Source: Chromatiales bacterium
Lineage (GTDB): Bacteria; Pseudomonadota; Gammaproteobacteria; Chromatiales; Chromatiaceae
Assembly: GCA_030145425.1 (NCBI GenBank)
Contig: JAQYVO010000225.1
Span: 18,826-82,825 of the forward strand
Length of the DNA stretch: 64,000 nucleotides
Reading direction: 5' to 3'
Shown: positions 1 through 9,869 of the stretch, piece by piece
Layout of the letters: the number at the start of each line of letters is the position of its first letter
Numbering within the stretch: the stretch's first letter is position 1
Made by a program: the position numbers and the translations under genes
The notes under the pieces: generated by a model
What the model was told of the DNA's origin: nothing
The model's database searches: none
What the model saw: only the letters and a program-made list of their open reading frames with translations

Positions 1-659
1 ATACGTCTGCCCAGTTCGTGATCAACGCCATGTCACCCGCCGACGTCGTTTCCATCATCGTGGACGAGGAGAGCGAAAGCATGACCGTCGCGGTGACCGA
101 GGAAAATCTCTCACAGGCAATCGGTCGTGGCGGGCAAAACGTGCGCCTGGCCAGTGAGTTGACCGGCTGGGAACTCAATGTCATGAACGAGGAGGATGCG
201 TCCGCCCAGAGCGAGGCCGAATCCCATAGCCTGGTCGAGAAATTCATGGCCCACTTGGATGTGGACGAAGAGGTGGCATCCATCCTGGTGCAGGAGGGAT
301 TTTCGACCCTGGACGAGGTTGCCTATGTTCCAATCAGCGAAATGCTGGATATCGAAGAGTTCGATGCGGAAATCGTGGATGATTTGCGCAGCAGGGCAAA
401 GGAAGTACTGCTGACCCGGGCCATCGCCACGGAAGAGGCACTCTCGGACGAAAAACCCGCCGATGATCTGACCAGTATGGAAGGTATGGATGAAAGTATC
501 GCCCGACAGCTTGCCAGTCGCGGCGTGATTACCATGGAGGGTCTGGCGGAGCTGGCCGTGGATGAACTCATGGAGCTCGAGGATATGGATGAGGAGCGGG
601 CAGGGCAGCTGATCATGACAGCGCGCGCCCCGTGGTTTGTGGACGAACAGCAGGGTTAG
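1..659 (+). CDS. nusA: Transcription termination/antitermination factor NusA, C-terminal part (5' end outside window)
   Basis: The reading frame is open from the first bases, so the gene starts upstream; the last 218 codons are visible. They hold the end of the KH2 RNA-binding domain, with the typical [19 protein letters not shown] stretch, followed by two acidic helix-hairpin-helix repeats (the AR1/AR2 type that contact the RNA polymerase alpha subunit and lambda N in E. coli). NusA modulates pausing, termination and antitermination in the cytoplasm. It is followed after 22 nt by infB, as in the nusA-infB operon of other gammaproteobacteria. Confidence 0.97.
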   Translation, partial: TSAQFVINAMSPADVVSIIVDEESESMTVAVTEENLSQAIGRGGQNVRLASELTGWELNVMNEEDASAQSEAESHSLVEKFMAHLDVDEEVASILVQEGFSTLDEVAYVPISEMLDIEEFDAEIVDDLRSRAKEVLLTRAIATEEALSDEKPADDLTSMEGMDESIARQLASRGVITMEGLAELAVDELMELEDMDEERAGQLIMTARAPWFVDEQQG

Positions 660-681
660 GCCGTCGAGAGGTCCCATCAGA

Positions 682-3282
682 ATGAGTGACGTAACAGTAA
701 AACAGTTTGCCGGTGACGTGGGAATACCGACCGATCTTCTGCTCACGCAGCTGGTCAAGGCGGGGTTGCCCAAGGCCGGCGAGGAAGATGTTATCAGCGA
801 GGAGGAGAAGCGCCAGTTGCTGATCCACCTGCGTGAGAAGCACGGCAAGACGGCCGACCCAAACGGGGGTCCGAAAAAGATCACCCTGAAGCGCAAGACG
901 GTCAGCGAGCTTCGCCAGCCGGGGTCCGGCTCCCGTGCACCGACCCGGGGAGCGGCATTGCGAACCGGCAAGACAGTGAGCGTCGAGGTGCGGCGCAAGC
1001 GCACTTATGTCAAACGCAGTCTGATTGTGGAAGACGAAATGCAGCTGCAGGAGGCCGAGGTCGCGCGGAAGGCGCTGGAGGACCAGGCGGATCAGAAACG
1101 GGACATCGAAGCCGAAGTCGACGCAAGACATGCCGCGGAAAAGGCGCGCCGGGATGCCGAGGGCGAATCCCAGCGCCTGGTCAGGGAAGAGGAGGAGCTC
1201 AAGCTCCAGGAAGAAGAGAAGCAGCGTCTCGAGGAAGAGGAGAGCAAGAAGCAGGAAGCGGAAGCAGCGGCCAAACAGGAACAGGAGCTTTTTCTTCAGA
1301 AACAGGCGGCTCAACAGGCGCAATTGGTTGCCGAGGAAAAGACCGGTAGAAAGGCCGTTCATCGCAAGGAGGAGGACAAGTCCAAGAGTGGCCGCGAGCG
1401 CAAAGAACTGCATGTGGCGGCCGGGAAGCGCGGCAGGCGCAAACCCAAGCAGCCTCCGAGGCGGCGCAGCGCGGCACGCCAGGGCGATGCGCAGCACGGA
1501 TTCGTGAAACCCACTGCGCCGGTAGTGCACGAGGTTGAGGTTCCCGAGACCATCTCCGTTGGAGACCTGGCCCAGAAGATGTCGATCAAGGCCGCGGAAG
1601 TCATCCGGGAGCTGATGAAGATGGGGATGATGGTCACCATTAATCAGGTTCTGGATCGGGACACCGCGTTTCTGGTGGTCGAGGAACTTGGGCACGCGCC
1701 GGTGGAGCAGAAGCAGGCGGACGTGGAATCCGAGGTGATGAGTACCTTGGCGCAGGAGCTGCAGGGGGAGAAAAAACCCCGCGCCCCCGTTGTCACCATT
1801 ATGGGCCACGTGGATCACGGCAAAACTTCCCTGCTCGATCATATTCGGAGGACCCGGGTTGCGGAAGGAGAGGCCGGCGGCATCACCCAGCATATAGGTG
1901 CCTATCACGTGGAGACCGGGAAGGGGATGATCTCCTTCCTCGATACGCCGGGCCATGCGGCTTTTTCCGCCATGCGTGCCCGCGGCGCCAAGGCGACCGA
2001 TATCGTGATCCTGGTGGTAGCGGCCGACGATGGTGTCAAACCTCAGACCATAGAGGCGATACAGCACTCCAAGGCGGCCGAGGTGCCGATCATCGTCGCC
2101 GTCAACAAGACCGACAAACCCGAGGCCAACACGGACCGGGTGATGCAGGAACTTTCCCAGCAGGAGGTCGTGCCGGAGGAATGGGGTGGTGACACAATAT
2201 TCGTCAAGGTGTCGGCCAAGACCGGCGACGGTATCGACAACCTGCTCGATACCATCCTGCTCCAGGCCGAGTTGCTCGAACTGGAGGCGGTGGAGGAGGG
2301 GCCTGCGAGGGGCATTGTCGTGGAATCCACCCTGGACAAGGGTCGGGGGCCGGTGGCGACGGTGCTGGTACAGTCAGGTACCTTGAAACAGGGCGACATG
2401 CTGGTCAGCGGCCAGGAGCTCGGCAGAGTGCGGGCGATGTTCGACGAGAACCGCAATCAGGTGACGAGTGCCGGACCTTCGATCCCGGTCGAGGTATTGG
2501 GCCTGTCTGGCGTACCCAATGCAGGTGACGATGCGATAGCGGTGGCTGACGAGCGCAAGGCCCGTGAGCTGGCGTTGGAGCGCCAGATAAAGAGCCGTGA
2601 CAGCCGACTCGCGGCCCAGAAGGCTGCGAAGCTCGATGAGTTCTTCTCCAAGATGACGGAGGGGGAGACCAGTCAGATCAACCTGATCGTCAAGGCCGAC
2701 GTACAGGGCAGCGTGGAGGCACTGAGGGATTCGCTGACCAAGCTCTCGAATGATGAGGTGAGCGTCAAGGTGGTGGCATCGGCGGTGGGCGGTATCAACG
2801 AGTCGGATGTCAATCTGGCGCAGGCTGCCAGTGCATTCATCATTGGCTTCAACGTACGGGCCGATGCATCCGCGAGAAGAATCGCGGAAGATCAGGGTGT
2901 CGATCTTCGCTATTACAGCATCATCTACGAAGTGTTGGATGATGTTAAGCGTGCCCTATCCGGCATGCTCTCTCCGGAAATCCGGGAGGAGATCGTTGGA
3001 ATGGCCGAAGTCCGCGACGTGTTCCGGTCCTCCAGGCTCGGTGCCATCGCCGGCTGTATGGTGCAGGAGGGTGCGGTAAAGCGTAATTCACCGATCCGCG
3101 TGCTGAGGGACAATGTGGTGATTTACGAAGGAGCACTGGAATCACTGCGCCGCCACAAGGATGACGTCAGCGAGGTCAAGGCAGGCACAGAATGCGGTAT
3201 CGGCGTCAAGAACTACAATGACGTAAAGGTCGGGGATCATATCGAGGTCTTCGAACGCACCGAGATCGCGCGCGAACTCTAA
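682..3282 (+). CDS. infB: Translation initiation factor IF-2
   Basis: 866-aa GTPase that delivers fMet-tRNA to the 30S subunit and promotes subunit joining. The ATG at 682 begins [14 protein letters not shown], the standard start of the IF2 N-terminal domain; an in-frame GTG at 637 lies inside nusA and is rejected. Residues about 110-280 are a long E/K/R/A-rich linker that looks coiled coil. A second IF2_N domain follows, then the G domain: GHVDHGKT at 375-382, DTPGH from 421 and NKTD from 475, and finally the beta-barrel and fMet-tRNA-binding C-terminal domains. Length is close to the 890 aa of E. coli IF-2. The operon continues to rbfA but is interrupted by an inserted repeat element directly after the stop codon. 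Confidence 0.98.
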   Translation: MSDVTVKQFAGDVGIPTDLLLTQLVKAGLPKAGEEDVISEEEKRQLLIHLREKHGKTADPNGGPKKITLKRKTVSELRQPGSGSRAPTRGAALRTGKTVSVEVRRKRTYVKRSLIVEDEMQLQEAEVARKALEDQADQKRDIEAEVDARHAAEKARRDAEGESQRLVREEEELKLQEEEKQRLEEEESKKQEAEAAAKQEQELFLQKQAAQQAQLVAEEKTGRKAVHRKEEDKSKSGRERKELHVAAGKRGRRKPKQPPRRRSAARQGDAQHGFVKPTAPVVHEVEVPETISVGDLAQKMSIKAAEVIRELMKMGMMVTINQVLDRDTAFLVVEELGHAPVEQKQADVESEVMSTLAQELQGEKKPRAPVVTIMGHVDHGKTSLLDHIRRTRVAEGEAGGITQHIGAYHVETGKGMISFLDTPGHAAFSAMRARGAKATDIVILVVAADDGVKPQTIEAIQHSKAAEVPIIVAVNKTDKPEANTDRVMQELSQQEVVPEEWGGDTIFVKVSAKTGDGIDNLLDTILLQAELLELEAVEEGPARGIVVESTLDKGRGPVATVLVQSGTLKQGDMLVSGQELGRVRAMFDENRNQVTSAGPSIPVEVLGLSGVPNAGDDAIAVADERKARELALERQIKSRDSRLAAQKAAKLDEFFSKMTEGETSQINLIVKADVQGSVEALRDSLTKLSNDEVSVKVVASAVGGINESDVNLAQAASAFIIGFNVRADASARRIAEDQGVDLRYYSIIYEVLDDVKRALSGMLSPEIREEIVGMAEVRDVFRSSRLGAIAGCMVQEGAVKRNSPIRVLRDNVVIYEGALESLRRHKDDVSEVKAGTECGIGVKNYNDVKVGDHIEVFERTEIAREL

Positions 3283-3286
3283 TCTA

Positions 3287-3598
3287 GTGTACCCCGCCGC
3301 CAGTCCTGTAACATTCAGAGCGCGCCTCTGTCGTCAGTGCAAGGCGCGGTCCGCAGTAAATGGCTCGCCCTTTACAAGGAGCGCAACGCTGCAATGGCGG
3401 CAGAGGCGCGCTCCCTTCGGGCGAGTCAGGAAGCGGTCATCCGCTGCGTTATGCCTCTCGGCAATTGCTCCATGCATTGCTCTACCTCCTGCATCCATGC
3501 AGTCGTTGGAAAGGGCTGGGCCATTCCCTGCGAGGCAGGCCTTGCGGCTAACCGCTTCCTGGCTCGCTGAACGTTGCAGGATTGGCGGCGGGGTACAC
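3287..3598. mobile_element. MITE-like element (312 bp) between infB and rbfA
   Basis: The element has imperfect terminal inverted repeats of about 33 bp: the left end 3287-3312 (starting GTGTACCCCGCCGCCA) pairs with the right end 3573-3598 with two mismatches over 26 bp, and similarity continues a few bases further in. Inside are two further inverted pairs: 12 bp perfect at 3319-3330 / 3401-3412, and 17 bp with one mismatch at 3421-3437 / 3550-3566. There is no credible coding sequence. No target-site duplication is evident. The structure is that of a non-autonomous inverted-repeat element; because it lies inside an operon it must be transcribed, so a structured RNA role cannot be excluded. 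Confidence 0.7.
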
Positions 3599-3602
3599 CA
3601 GT

Positions 3603-3974
3603 ATGGCGCGTGAATTCAGCAGGACCGACCGGGTCGGTTCCCAGCTTCAGCGTGAACTCGCGTCTATCATCAGAAACGAACTGGATGATCGGCGGCTCGG
3701 TATGTTGACCATTCAAGAGGTCCGCGTATCCAGGGATTTTTCTCACGCGAAAGTCTATTACACCTCCCTCGGAAGCAGCCTGGAACCGGTGGAACTCACG
3801 CGTATTCTCAAAGAGGCAGCACCTTTTCTCAGGCACGAATTGGGACGGAAGGTGAATTTGCGCACGACGCCTGAGCTGCGTTTTGTTCATGACGAATCGG
3901 TAGAACGCGGTGAAAAGCTCTCATCATTGATCGACGCGGCGGTTAAATCAGATGCTGCCAAACACGGCAAGTGA
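3603..3974 (+). CDS. rbfA: Ribosome-binding factor A
   Basis: 123-aa KH-fold protein that binds the 30S subunit and helps mature the 5' end of 16S rRNA, also needed for cold adaptation. The start MAREFSRTDRVGSQLQREL is the family N-terminus; the in-frame upstream codon at 3582 lies in the inverted-repeat element and is rejected. The body shows the conserved VRVSRDFSHAKVYYT and LRHELGRKVNLRTTPELRF stretches. It sits in the expected infB-rbfA-truB order. Because of the inserted element, its translation start is separated from the infB stop by 320 bases, much more than usual, so its ribosome-binding region now derives partly from that element. Confidence 0.97.
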   Translation: MAREFSRTDRVGSQLQRELASIIRNELDDRRLGMLTIQEVRVSRDFSHAKVYYTSLGSSLEPVELTRILKEAAPFLRHELGRKVNLRTTPELRFVHDESVERGEKLSSLIDAAVKSDAAKHGK

Positions 3975-3993
3975 TAGGGCCTGTTAACACTAT
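3975..3993 (+). repeat. 19-bp dispersed repeat, copy 1
   Basis: TAGGGCCTGTTAACACTAT lies just after the rbfA stop and 14 bases before the truB start. Its exact reverse complement recurs at 31009-31027, just after motC and shortly before motD. Both copies overlap or abut a stop codon. Function unknown. Confidence 0.5.
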
Positions 3994-4007
3994 GTGGGTA
4001 CGTTGAT

Positions 4008-4916
4008 ATGGGCCGAAGGGGTAGGAAGGGGCGTAACGTACGCGGTGTTCTGCTGTTGGACAAGCCGAAGGGAGACACCTCCAACGGTGCTCTGCAGCGG
4101 GTAAAGCGTATCTACAATGCTCAGAAGGCAGGACATACCGGCAGTCTTGATCCCCTTGCCACGGGCCTCCTGCCGATTTGCTTCGGCGGCGCCACCAAAC
4201 TCTCCGCATTTCTCCTGGACGCCGATAAAAGCTACTGGGTTCAGGTCAGGCTGGGTGCTACCACCACCACCGGAGATACCGAGGGCGAGGTGGTGGAGAC
4301 AGCCCCCACCGATCACATTACGGAGGCCGATGCCATGAAGGCCCTGGAAGGGTTCCGGGGCGAGATTCAGCAGATTCCTCCCATGTATTCCGCGCTCAAG
4401 CACAAGGGCGAGAGGCTCTACAAGCTGGCAAGGGAAGGCAAGGAAGTCGAGCGGGAGCCACGCACCATTAATATTTATGAACTGCATCTGCAATCCTTCG
4501 AGCTCCCCAGCCTGGAACTGGAAGTGCGTTGCAGCAAGGGCACCTATGTCCGCACCCTGGCGGAAGATATTGGTGGGGTGCTGGGATGCGGCGCTCATGT
4601 GACAAATCTGCGGCGTACCGGTGCAGGTCCCTACGACGCGGACAACAGCATCACCATGGAACAGCTCGAAACAGCCGCCCAGGAAGGGTACCAGGCGCTG
4701 GACGATCTGCTGGTGGCGGCGGAGACTGCGCTGGCCGACCGGCCGACGGTAACGCTCAACCCCGACAGCACTTTTTATGTCAAACAGGGGCAGCCCGTGC
4801 TGGTTCCGAATGCGCCAACCGAAGGGCAGGTCAGACTGTTCGACCCCAACGGCCTGTTCATCGGCGTGGGCGAGATCCTGGACGACGGGCGGGTGGCCCC
4901 GAAGCGATTGATATGA
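4008..4916 (+). CDS. truB: tRNA pseudouridine(55) synthase TruB
   Basis: 302-aa enzyme that makes pseudouridine 55 in the T-loop of elongator tRNAs. The catalytic aspartate is D48 within GHTGSLDPLATGLL, and the family motifs GVLLLDKPKGDTSN, YWVQVRLG, PPMYSALKHKGERLYKLAR and RCSKGTYVRTLAEDIG follow in order; the C-terminal part matches the PUA-like tail. Length agrees with E. coli TruB (314 aa). It follows rbfA by 33 bases and belongs to the same operon; rpsO comes next after 181 bases. Confidence 0.97.
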   Translation: MGRRGRKGRNVRGVLLLDKPKGDTSNGALQRVKRIYNAQKAGHTGSLDPLATGLLPICFGGATKLSAFLLDADKSYWVQVRLGATTTTGDTEGEVVETAPTDHITEADAMKALEGFRGEIQQIPPMYSALKHKGERLYKLAREGKEVEREPRTINIYELHLQSFELPSLELEVRCSKGTYVRTLAEDIGGVLGCGAHVTNLRRTGAGPYDADNSITMEQLETAAQEGYQALDDLLVAAETALADRPTVTLNPDSTFYVKQGQPVLVPNAPTEGQVRLFDPNGLFIGVGEILDDGRVAPKRLI

Positions 4917-4927
4917 TGTAAGCATGT

Positions 4928-4956
4928 TTGCTTGCTAAAACAAAAGCCATCATAAT
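4928..4956 (+). promoter_or_regulatory. Candidate sigma70 promoter for rpsO
   Basis: TTGCTT (-35, weak) and CATAAT (-10, 5 of 6) are separated by 17 bases in the truB-rpsO gap, the place where a dedicated rpsO promoter is known in E. coli. Downstream, 4973-4999 can fold into a hairpin with a CCCGGAC/GTCCGGG stem but no T-run, possibly part of the rpsO leader. The call rests on position and the -10 match. Confidence 0.4.
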
Positions 4957-5097
4957 TACCTGTTTTCCGGATCCCGGACGGCCTTGCCCGCTGTCCGGGT
5001 ATCTCAGCTGCCTTCCCCAAGGGGTAAGGCAGAGCCCGTTCCTGAACTCATTGTCGGGGATCGGCTCCACCAATCCAATCAATGAGGAGACAAAAAA

Positions 5098-5367
5098 ATG
5101 GCAATGAATGCAGAGCAAAAGAGGGCCGTAGTCGAAGAATATGGCCGCGGCACCAACGATACCGGTTCACCGGAGGTGCAGGTTGCCCTCTTGACCACAA
5201 GAATCAACGAATTGACCGAGCATTTTGCTCAACACAAGCACGATCACCACTCCCGTCGGGGATTGGTGCGCATGGTGAACTCCCGCCGGAAGTTGCTCGA
5301 CTATCTGAAGGAAAATGACGTAGAGCGTTATCGTGACCTGATCAAGAGACTTGGCCTGCGTCGCTAA
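5098..5367 (+). CDS. rpsO: 30S ribosomal protein S15
   Basis: 89 aa, the exact usual length of S15, a primary 16S rRNA-binding protein of the platform of the small subunit. The sequence shows [16 protein letters not shown], the [20 protein letters not shown] helix-loop region and the C-terminal [12 protein letters not shown]. An AGGAG ribosome-binding site lies about ten bases upstream of the ATG. As in most gammaproteobacteria it is followed directly by pnp. S15 represses its own translation in E. coli; I cannot verify the corresponding pseudoknot here. Confidence 0.98.
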   Translation: MAMNAEQKRAVVEEYGRGTNDTGSPEVQVALLTTRINELTEHFAQHKHDHHSRRGLVRMVNSRRKLLDYLKENDVERYRDLIKRLGLRR

Positions 5368-5393
5368 CCCAATCACTGTTTGAGGAATCACAC

Positions 5394-7484
5394 GTGACCC
5401 CGATTAAGAAAGAATTTCAGTACGGCGACCACAAAGTCACCATAGAGACAGGCGAGATAGCCCGTCAGGCTGACGGTGCGATAATGATCGACATGGAAGG
5501 TACCGTGGTGCAGTGCACCGTGGTGGGCGCCGGTCCCATTCCAGGCAGGGATTTTTTCCCGATGACCGTCGATTATCAGGAGAAGACCTACGCCGCAGGA
5601 AAGATCCCCGGCGGTTTTTTTCGCCGGGAAGGTCGTCCTGCCGAGAAGGAGATCCTGGTCTGCCGTCTCATAGACCGGCCCGTTCGCCCGCTGTTTCCCA
5701 AGGGCTACAACAACGAAGTGCAGATCATCTGTACCGTGATGTCCCTGAACCCGGCGGTGGATCCGGAGATTCCAGCACTGCTGGGAACCTCAGCCGCATT
5801 GTCGATCTCAGGCCTCCCGTTCCAGGGGCCCATAGGTGCCGCGCGCGTCGGTTACAAGGACGGCGGTTATCTGCTCAATCCTCCCGGAACCGGTCTGAGT
5901 GAGACCACCGATCTGGATCTGGTGGTGGCCGGCACTGAAAAGGCCGTGCTGATGGTGGAGTCCGAGGCCGACCAGCTGTCCGAGGAGATCATGCTGGGTG
6001 CGGTGCTGTTCGGTCATGAGCAGATGCAGGTTGCGGTTACCGCGATCAAGGAGCTGGCGGCCCAGGTGGGTAAGGCGCAGATGATTTACACGCCGCCGGA
6101 GCCAGATAAGGAACTGGCCGATGCGGTGCAGTCGGCCGCCGGCGATGCGATCACCGCCGCTTACACTATTGCGGACAAGATGGCACGCTATACCCGTGTC
6201 GACGAAGTGACCGCCGAAACCGTCGGAAAGCTCTGTGCGGGTGAACAGCCCCAGTGGGGCGAAGGCGAGGTGAAGGAGGCCCTCGGCAAGCTCAAGAAGA
6301 AGGTGGTGCGCAGCCGCATTCTCGCAGGCGAACCCCGTATAGACGGCCGAGATACCAAAACCGTCCGGCCCATCACCGTTCGCACCGGCGTACTGCCCAG
6401 GACCCACGGTTCGGCCCTCTTCACGAGAGGGGAGACTCAGGCCCTGGTGGTGACGACCCTGGGTACAGAGCGGGACTCCCAGATCATCGACGCCCTGGGG
6501 GGGACCTATCGGGAACCGTTCATGATGCATTACAACTTTCCGCCGTTCTGCGTGAACGAGACCGGCCGTGTCGGCAGCCCCAAACGTCGCGAGATCGGTC
6601 ACGGCAGGTTGGCAAAGCGTGGTGTACTGGCCTGTATGCCGGAGCTGGACAGCTTCCCTTACTCCATCCGGGTGGTTTCCGAGATCACCGAGTCCAACGG
6701 GTCATCCTCAATGGCTTCGGTATGCGGAACCAGCCTCTCATTGATGGATGCCGGCGTGCCCGTCAAGACACCGGTTGCCGGTGTGGCGATGGGTCTGATC
6801 AAGGAAGGCGACGACTTCGCCGTGCTGACGGATATCCTGGGTGACGAGGATTATCTCGGCGACATGGATTTCAAAGTTGCGGGTACCGCCAACGGCGTCA
6901 ATGCCCTGCAGATGGACATCAAGATCGACGGCATCACCCGGGAGATCATGGAGACCGCGCTGGAGCAGGCTAAACATGGCCGCATGTTCATTCTCGAGGA
7001 GATGAACAAGGCGATTGCCAAACCCAGGGAGGAGATGTCCGAACATGCCCCGCGCATTATTTCCTTCAAGATCGATCCGGACAAGATCCGTGACGTTATC
7101 GGCAAGGGCGGTACCACGATCCGTTCCATAACCGAGGAGACCGGCGCCACGGTGGACGTGACCGACGACGGTATGATCAAGATTTTCTCCGTCGACAAGG
7201 CGGCAGGCGAGAATGCCAAGAAACGTATCGAGCTGATTACCGCTGATGTGGAGGTGGGTACCATCTATGAGGGCAAGGTGGCCCGTCTGATGGACTTTGG
7301 GGCATTCGTGACCATTCTTCCCGGTCGCGACGGCCTGGTGCATATCTCCCAGATCTCAGAGGAGCGCGTCGAGAAGGTGAGCGACAAGCTTGCGGAAGGC
7401 GACATCATCAAGGTCAAGGTCCTGGAAGTTGACAGGCAGGGGCGGGTACGCCTCAGCATGAAGGCAGTGGGCGAGAACGACTGA
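5394..7484 (+). CDS. pnp: Polyribonucleotide nucleotidyltransferase (PNPase)
   Basis: 696-aa phosphorolytic 3'-5' exoribonuclease of the degradosome. A GTG start at 5394 is preceded by GAGGA eight bases upstream. Domains in order: RNase PH-like domain 1, the alpha-helical middle domain, catalytic RNase PH-like domain 2 (containing the FFRREGRP and [16 protein letters not shown] type motifs split between the two halves), KH ([18 protein letters not shown]) and C-terminal S1 ([17 protein letters not shown]). It is 26 bases after rpsO and followed by a strong intrinsic terminator, so it ends this operon. Confidence 0.98.
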   Translation: MTPIKKEFQYGDHKVTIETGEIARQADGAIMIDMEGTVVQCTVVGAGPIPGRDFFPMTVDYQEKTYAAGKIPGGFFRREGRPAEKEILVCRLIDRPVRPLFPKGYNNEVQIICTVMSLNPAVDPEIPALLGTSAALSISGLPFQGPIGAARVGYKDGGYLLNPPGTGLSETTDLDLVVAGTEKAVLMVESEADQLSEEIMLGAVLFGHEQMQVAVTAIKELAAQVGKAQMIYTPPEPDKELADAVQSAAGDAITAAYTIADKMARYTRVDEVTAETVGKLCAGEQPQWGEGEVKEALGKLKKKVVRSRILAGEPRIDGRDTKTVRPITVRTGVLPRTHGSALFTRGETQALVVTTLGTERDSQIIDALGGTYREPFMMHYNFPPFCVNETGRVGSPKRREIGHGRLAKRGVLACMPELDSFPYSIRVVSEITESNGSSSMASVCGTSLSLMDAGVPVKTPVAGVAMGLIKEGDDFAVLTDILGDEDYLGDMDFKVAGTANGVNALQMDIKIDGITREIMETALEQAKHGRMFILEEMNKAIAKPREEMSEHAPRIISFKIDPDKIRDVIGKGGTTIRSITEETGATVDVTDDGMIKIFSVDKAAGENAKKRIELITADVEVGTIYEGKVARLMDFGAFVTILPGRDGLVHISQISEERVEKVSDKLAEGDIIKVKVLEVDRQGRVRLSMKAVGEND

Positions 7485-7513
7485 AGAATGTTACGATTTT
7501 AGACCGGCCGTGA

Positions 7514-7547
7514 GCCCGGTACCCTGTCCAGGGTACCGGGCTTTTTT
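7514..7547 (+). terminator. Rho-independent terminator of the rpsO-pnp operon
   Basis: A perfect 12-bp stem, GCCCGGTACCCT (7514-7525) with AGGGTACCGGGC (7530-7541), closes a 4-nt loop and is followed by six T residues. Confidence 0.95.
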
Positions 7548-7570
7548 CTGACCGGCTTTGCGAGGCATAG

Positions 7571-7620
7571 AGAGGGATTAGAGTAAGCGATCCTCCAGGA
7601 GAGTTTACTCTGACCCCTCT
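7571..7620. repeat. Imperfect inverted repeat between convergent pnp and cysG
   Basis: AGAGGGATTAGAGTAA (from 7571) pairs imperfectly with TTTACTCTGACCCCTCT (7604-7620), 14 of 17 positions, leaving an 18-base loop. It lies right at the 3' end of cysG and may end transcription of that minus-strand gene or be a decayed repeat; no clear T-run follows on the minus strand. Confidence 0.4.
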
Positions 7621-9018
7621 TTATTCCTCTTTATCAGGGACCTTGTACCAGCTTAGTTTTTCCTGCAGTTCCACGACATGCCCCACAATGATCAGTGTGG
7701 GTGGCTTGGGTTTTTCACGTTCGACAATGGATTCGATATCCGACAGAGTTCCGGTGAAAACCCGCTGATTTTCGGTGGTTCCCTGCTGTATCAGCGCCAC
7801 CGGCATCTCCGGTGAAACCCCGTGTTTGACCAGTTCCCGGCAGATCACCGGTAGCCCGAGCAGGCCCATGTAGAACACCACGGTCTGATTCGGCTGGGCC
7901 AGCTGGTTCCAGTTCAGATTCATGGTGCCGTCTTTCAGGTGCCCGGTCACGAAGGTTACCGACTGGGCATATTCCCTGTGGGTCAGGGGAATACCGGCGT
8001 AGGCGGCACAACCGGAGGCGGCGGTGATCGCGGGTATCACCTGAAACGGCACCCCTTCGGCTGAAAGGGTGTCAATCTCCTCGCCGCCCCGCCCGAAGAT
8101 AAACGGGTCTCCGCCCTTCAGCCGCACCACCCGCTTGCCCGCCTTCGCCAGCCGGACCAGCAGCCGGTTGATCTCTTCCTGGCGCATGGAATGACGATCC
8201 CGCTCCTTGCCCACGTAAATGCGTTCGGCGTCCCGACGGGTCAGTTCCAGTATGGGTTTGGCCACCAGCCGGTCATGCACCACCACATCGGCCTGCTGCA
8301 TCAGGCGCAATGCGCGAAAAGTCAGCAAATCCGGGTCTCCGGGGCCGCCACCCACCAGATAGACTTCTCCCACGGATTGGGTCTGGCCGGATTCGGCGAG
8401 CGCCTGTTCCATGGCGGTTTCCGCCTCCCGCATATGTCCTGCGAAGACACGCTCCGCCACACCGCCCTCCAGGACTTTCTCCCAGAACCGCCGCCGGTCG
8501 GAAGGCTTGTCAAATCGCTCCTTGACACTGTCGCGGAAACGAAGCGCCAGTGCGGCCAGGTGGCCGTATCCCGCCGGAATCAGTGTTTCCAGCCGTGTGC
8601 GAATCAGTCGGGCGAGGATCGGCGATGCGCCTCCGGTGGATACCGCCGCAACCACCGGTGACCGGTCGATGATAGAGGGAACGATAAAGGTGCAGAGTTC
8701 AGGCTGGTCGACCACGTTGACTGGGATCCTAAGCCTGGAGGCCTGTTCGTAGATCTGCCGGTTGATTGCCGGATTGTCGGTTGAGGCTATGACCAGATGG
8801 CAGTCGTTAAGGTCGTCAACCGCGTATTCCCGCGCCTCTTGTTCGATGAGCCCCCGGTCCAGCTCAGATTTCAAGCTGGGACACAAGTCGGGCGAAACAA
8901 CCCGCACGTGTCCCCCGGCCTTTAGCAGCAGCGACGCCTTACGGGCGGCGACCTCACCCCCTCCAACCACAAGGCAGAGCTTGCCTTTGATGTCGATGAA
9001 AATTGGTAAAAAATCCAT
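7621..9018 (-). CDS. cysG: Siroheme synthase CysG (uroporphyrinogen methyltransferase / precorrin-2 dehydrogenase / ferrochelatase)
   Basis: 465-aa trifunctional enzyme converting uroporphyrinogen III to siroheme, the cofactor of sulfite and nitrite reductases including Dsr-type enzymes. The N-terminal half (about 1-150) carries the NAD-binding [16 protein letters not shown] motif and the [14 protein letters not shown] segment that holds the phosphorylatable serine in Salmonella CysG. The C-terminal half (about 215-460) is the SAM-dependent methyltransferase: [34 protein letters not shown] and the [16 protein letters not shown] motif. It is divergent from the rhd-tusA-dsrE2 sulfur cluster, which fits a role in sulfur metabolism. 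Confidence 0.97.
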   Translation of the reverse strand: MDFLPIFIDIKGKLCLVVGGGEVAARKASLLLKAGGHVRVVSPDLCPSLKSELDRGLIEQEAREYAVDDLNDCHLVIASTDNPAINRQIYEQASRLRIPVNVVDQPELCTFIVPSIIDRSPVVAAVSTGGASPILARLIRTRLETLIPAGYGHLAALALRFRDSVKERFDKPSDRRRFWEKVLEGGVAERVFAGHMREAETAMEQALAESGQTQSVGEVYLVGGGPGDPDLLTFRALRLMQQADVVVHDRLVAKPILELTRRDAERIYVGKERDRHSMRQEEINRLLVRLAKAGKRVVRLKGGDPFIFGRGGEEIDTLSAEGVPFQVIPAITAASGCAAYAGIPLTHREYAQSVTFVTGHLKDGTMNLNWNQLAQPNQTVVFYMGLLGLPVICRELVKHGVSPEMPVALIQQGTTENQRVFTGTLSDIESIVEREKPKPPTLIIVGHVVELQEKLSWYKVPDKEE

Positions 9019-9106
9019 GCGGACTGGTATCTCCGGGACATTGATCCGGGCAAGGCGCGAACTCTACCATGGGGTATGCCGGGGAACAATCCGGTCATAT
9101 CGTTTC

Positions 9107-9136
9107 TTGCTAATATATGCGCCTTAGTAGTATACT
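9107..9136 (+). promoter_or_regulatory. Candidate sigma70 promoter of the rhd-tusA-dsrE2 cluster
   Basis: TTGCTA (-35, 4 of 6) and TATACT (-10, 5 of 6) with an 18-base spacer, in the cysG-rhd divergent gap and about 40 bases upstream of the rhodanese start codon. The -10 sits inside the short palindrome TTAGTAGTATACTAA. Confidence 0.45.
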
Positions 9137-9174
9137 AAAAAGCTTGGTTATAGCATAAAACAGGTCCCCTAGAC

Positions 9175-9495
9175 GTGGTAAAAGAGATCAATTCTACGGA
9201 ACTCAACAACAGGCTTTCGTCTGACGAAGGTCCTTACCTCCTGGATATTCGCAGTGAGGCCGAAGTGGTACACGGCATGCTTCCCGATTCCACCCATCTG
9301 CCCATGCACCTGATACCCTTGAGGATGAACGATTTTCCCAAAGATAAGGAAATTGTACTTTACTGCCGCAGCGGTGCCCGTTCTTATCATGCATGCATGT
9401 ATCTTATGCAGCAGGGCATGCAGAACGTCATCAATCTCAAGGGCGGAATCATAGACTGGGCGAGGCATGGATATCAGGTAATTGCCTACAGTTGA
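9175..9495 (+). CDS. Single-domain rhodanese (sulfurtransferase)
   Basis: 106-aa cytoplasmic rhodanese with active-site loop CRSGAR, catalytic cysteine C64, and the family elements LLDIRSEAEVVHGMLPDSTHLP and NLKGGIIDWARHGY (each partial). It would carry a persulfide on C64. The GTG at 9175 is chosen because no ATG is available upstream in the frame and the fold begins right after it. It is the first gene of the rhd-tusA-dsrE2 trio known in Allochromatium vinosum and other sulfur oxidisers, where the rhodanese passes sulfane sulfur to TusA. No signal peptide. Confidence 0.93.
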   Translation: MVKEINSTELNNRLSSDEGPYLLDIRSEAEVVHGMLPDSTHLPMHLIPLRMNDFPKDKEIVLYCRSGARSYHACMYLMQQGMQNVINLKGGIIDWARHGYQVIAYS

Positions 9496-9588
9496 AGGCG
9501 CATTATCACTTGCGTTTCTGGTGCGTTAGAATATAAGATTAGACTGATTTTCAATATACCGAGACCCAACTTGCCTTGGAGGCTGAAT

Positions 9589-9819
9589 ATGGCTGATTTC
9601 GATCAAGAATTGGATGCTAGCGGGTTAAACTGTCCTCTGCCAATCCTGCGAGCAAAGAAGACCTTGACTCCAATGGAAACCGGACAGATTCTACACATCA
9701 TTGCTACGGATCCGGGCTCGGTCAAGGATTTCGAGGCCTTCTCACGGCAGACCGGAAATGAGCTGATGGAATCAAGGGAAGAAGGCGGTAAATTCCATTT
9801 CCTGATCAAGAAAGCCTGA
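9589..9819 (+). CDS. tusA: Sulfur carrier protein TusA
   Basis: 76-aa SirA/TusA-fold protein. The ATG at 9589 is preceded by GGAGG six bases upstream; an in-frame TTG at 9571 is rejected. The sulfur-accepting cysteine is C15 in LDASGLNCPLPILRAKKTL. In sulfur-oxidising bacteria TusA is an abundant cytoplasmic shuttle between rhodanese and DsrE-type proteins and the Dsr or Hdr-like systems; it is also used for tRNA thiolation in E. coli. Flanked by a rhodanese 93 bases upstream and dsrE2 51 bases downstream. Confidence 0.95.
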   Translation: MADFDQELDASGLNCPLPILRAKKTLTPMETGQILHIIATDPGSVKDFEAFSRQTGNELMESREEGGKFHFLIKKA

Positions 9820-9869
9820 ATACCGGTCTGGAATCAGCCCTCGACAACTCCGAACAGGAGGAGATTCAG

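Noticed and set aside
111..1004. 297-codon open frame on the minus strand across nusA and infB
   Set aside because: Antisense to two certain genes; composition is that of a shadow frame and the product has no recognisable motif.
613..2067. 484-codon minus-strand open frame opposite infB
   Set aside because: Created by the charged, repetitive IF-2 linker; no start signal or motif, and it overlaps a certain gene completely.
3287..3613. 108-codon frame within the infB-rbfA element
   Set aside because: Runs through the terminal inverted repeats, which explain its composition; no ribosome-binding site or motif.
4957..5097. S15 autoregulatory pseudoknot in the rpsO leader
   Set aside because: A hairpin is visible but I could not establish the pseudoknot or S15-binding features by eye.
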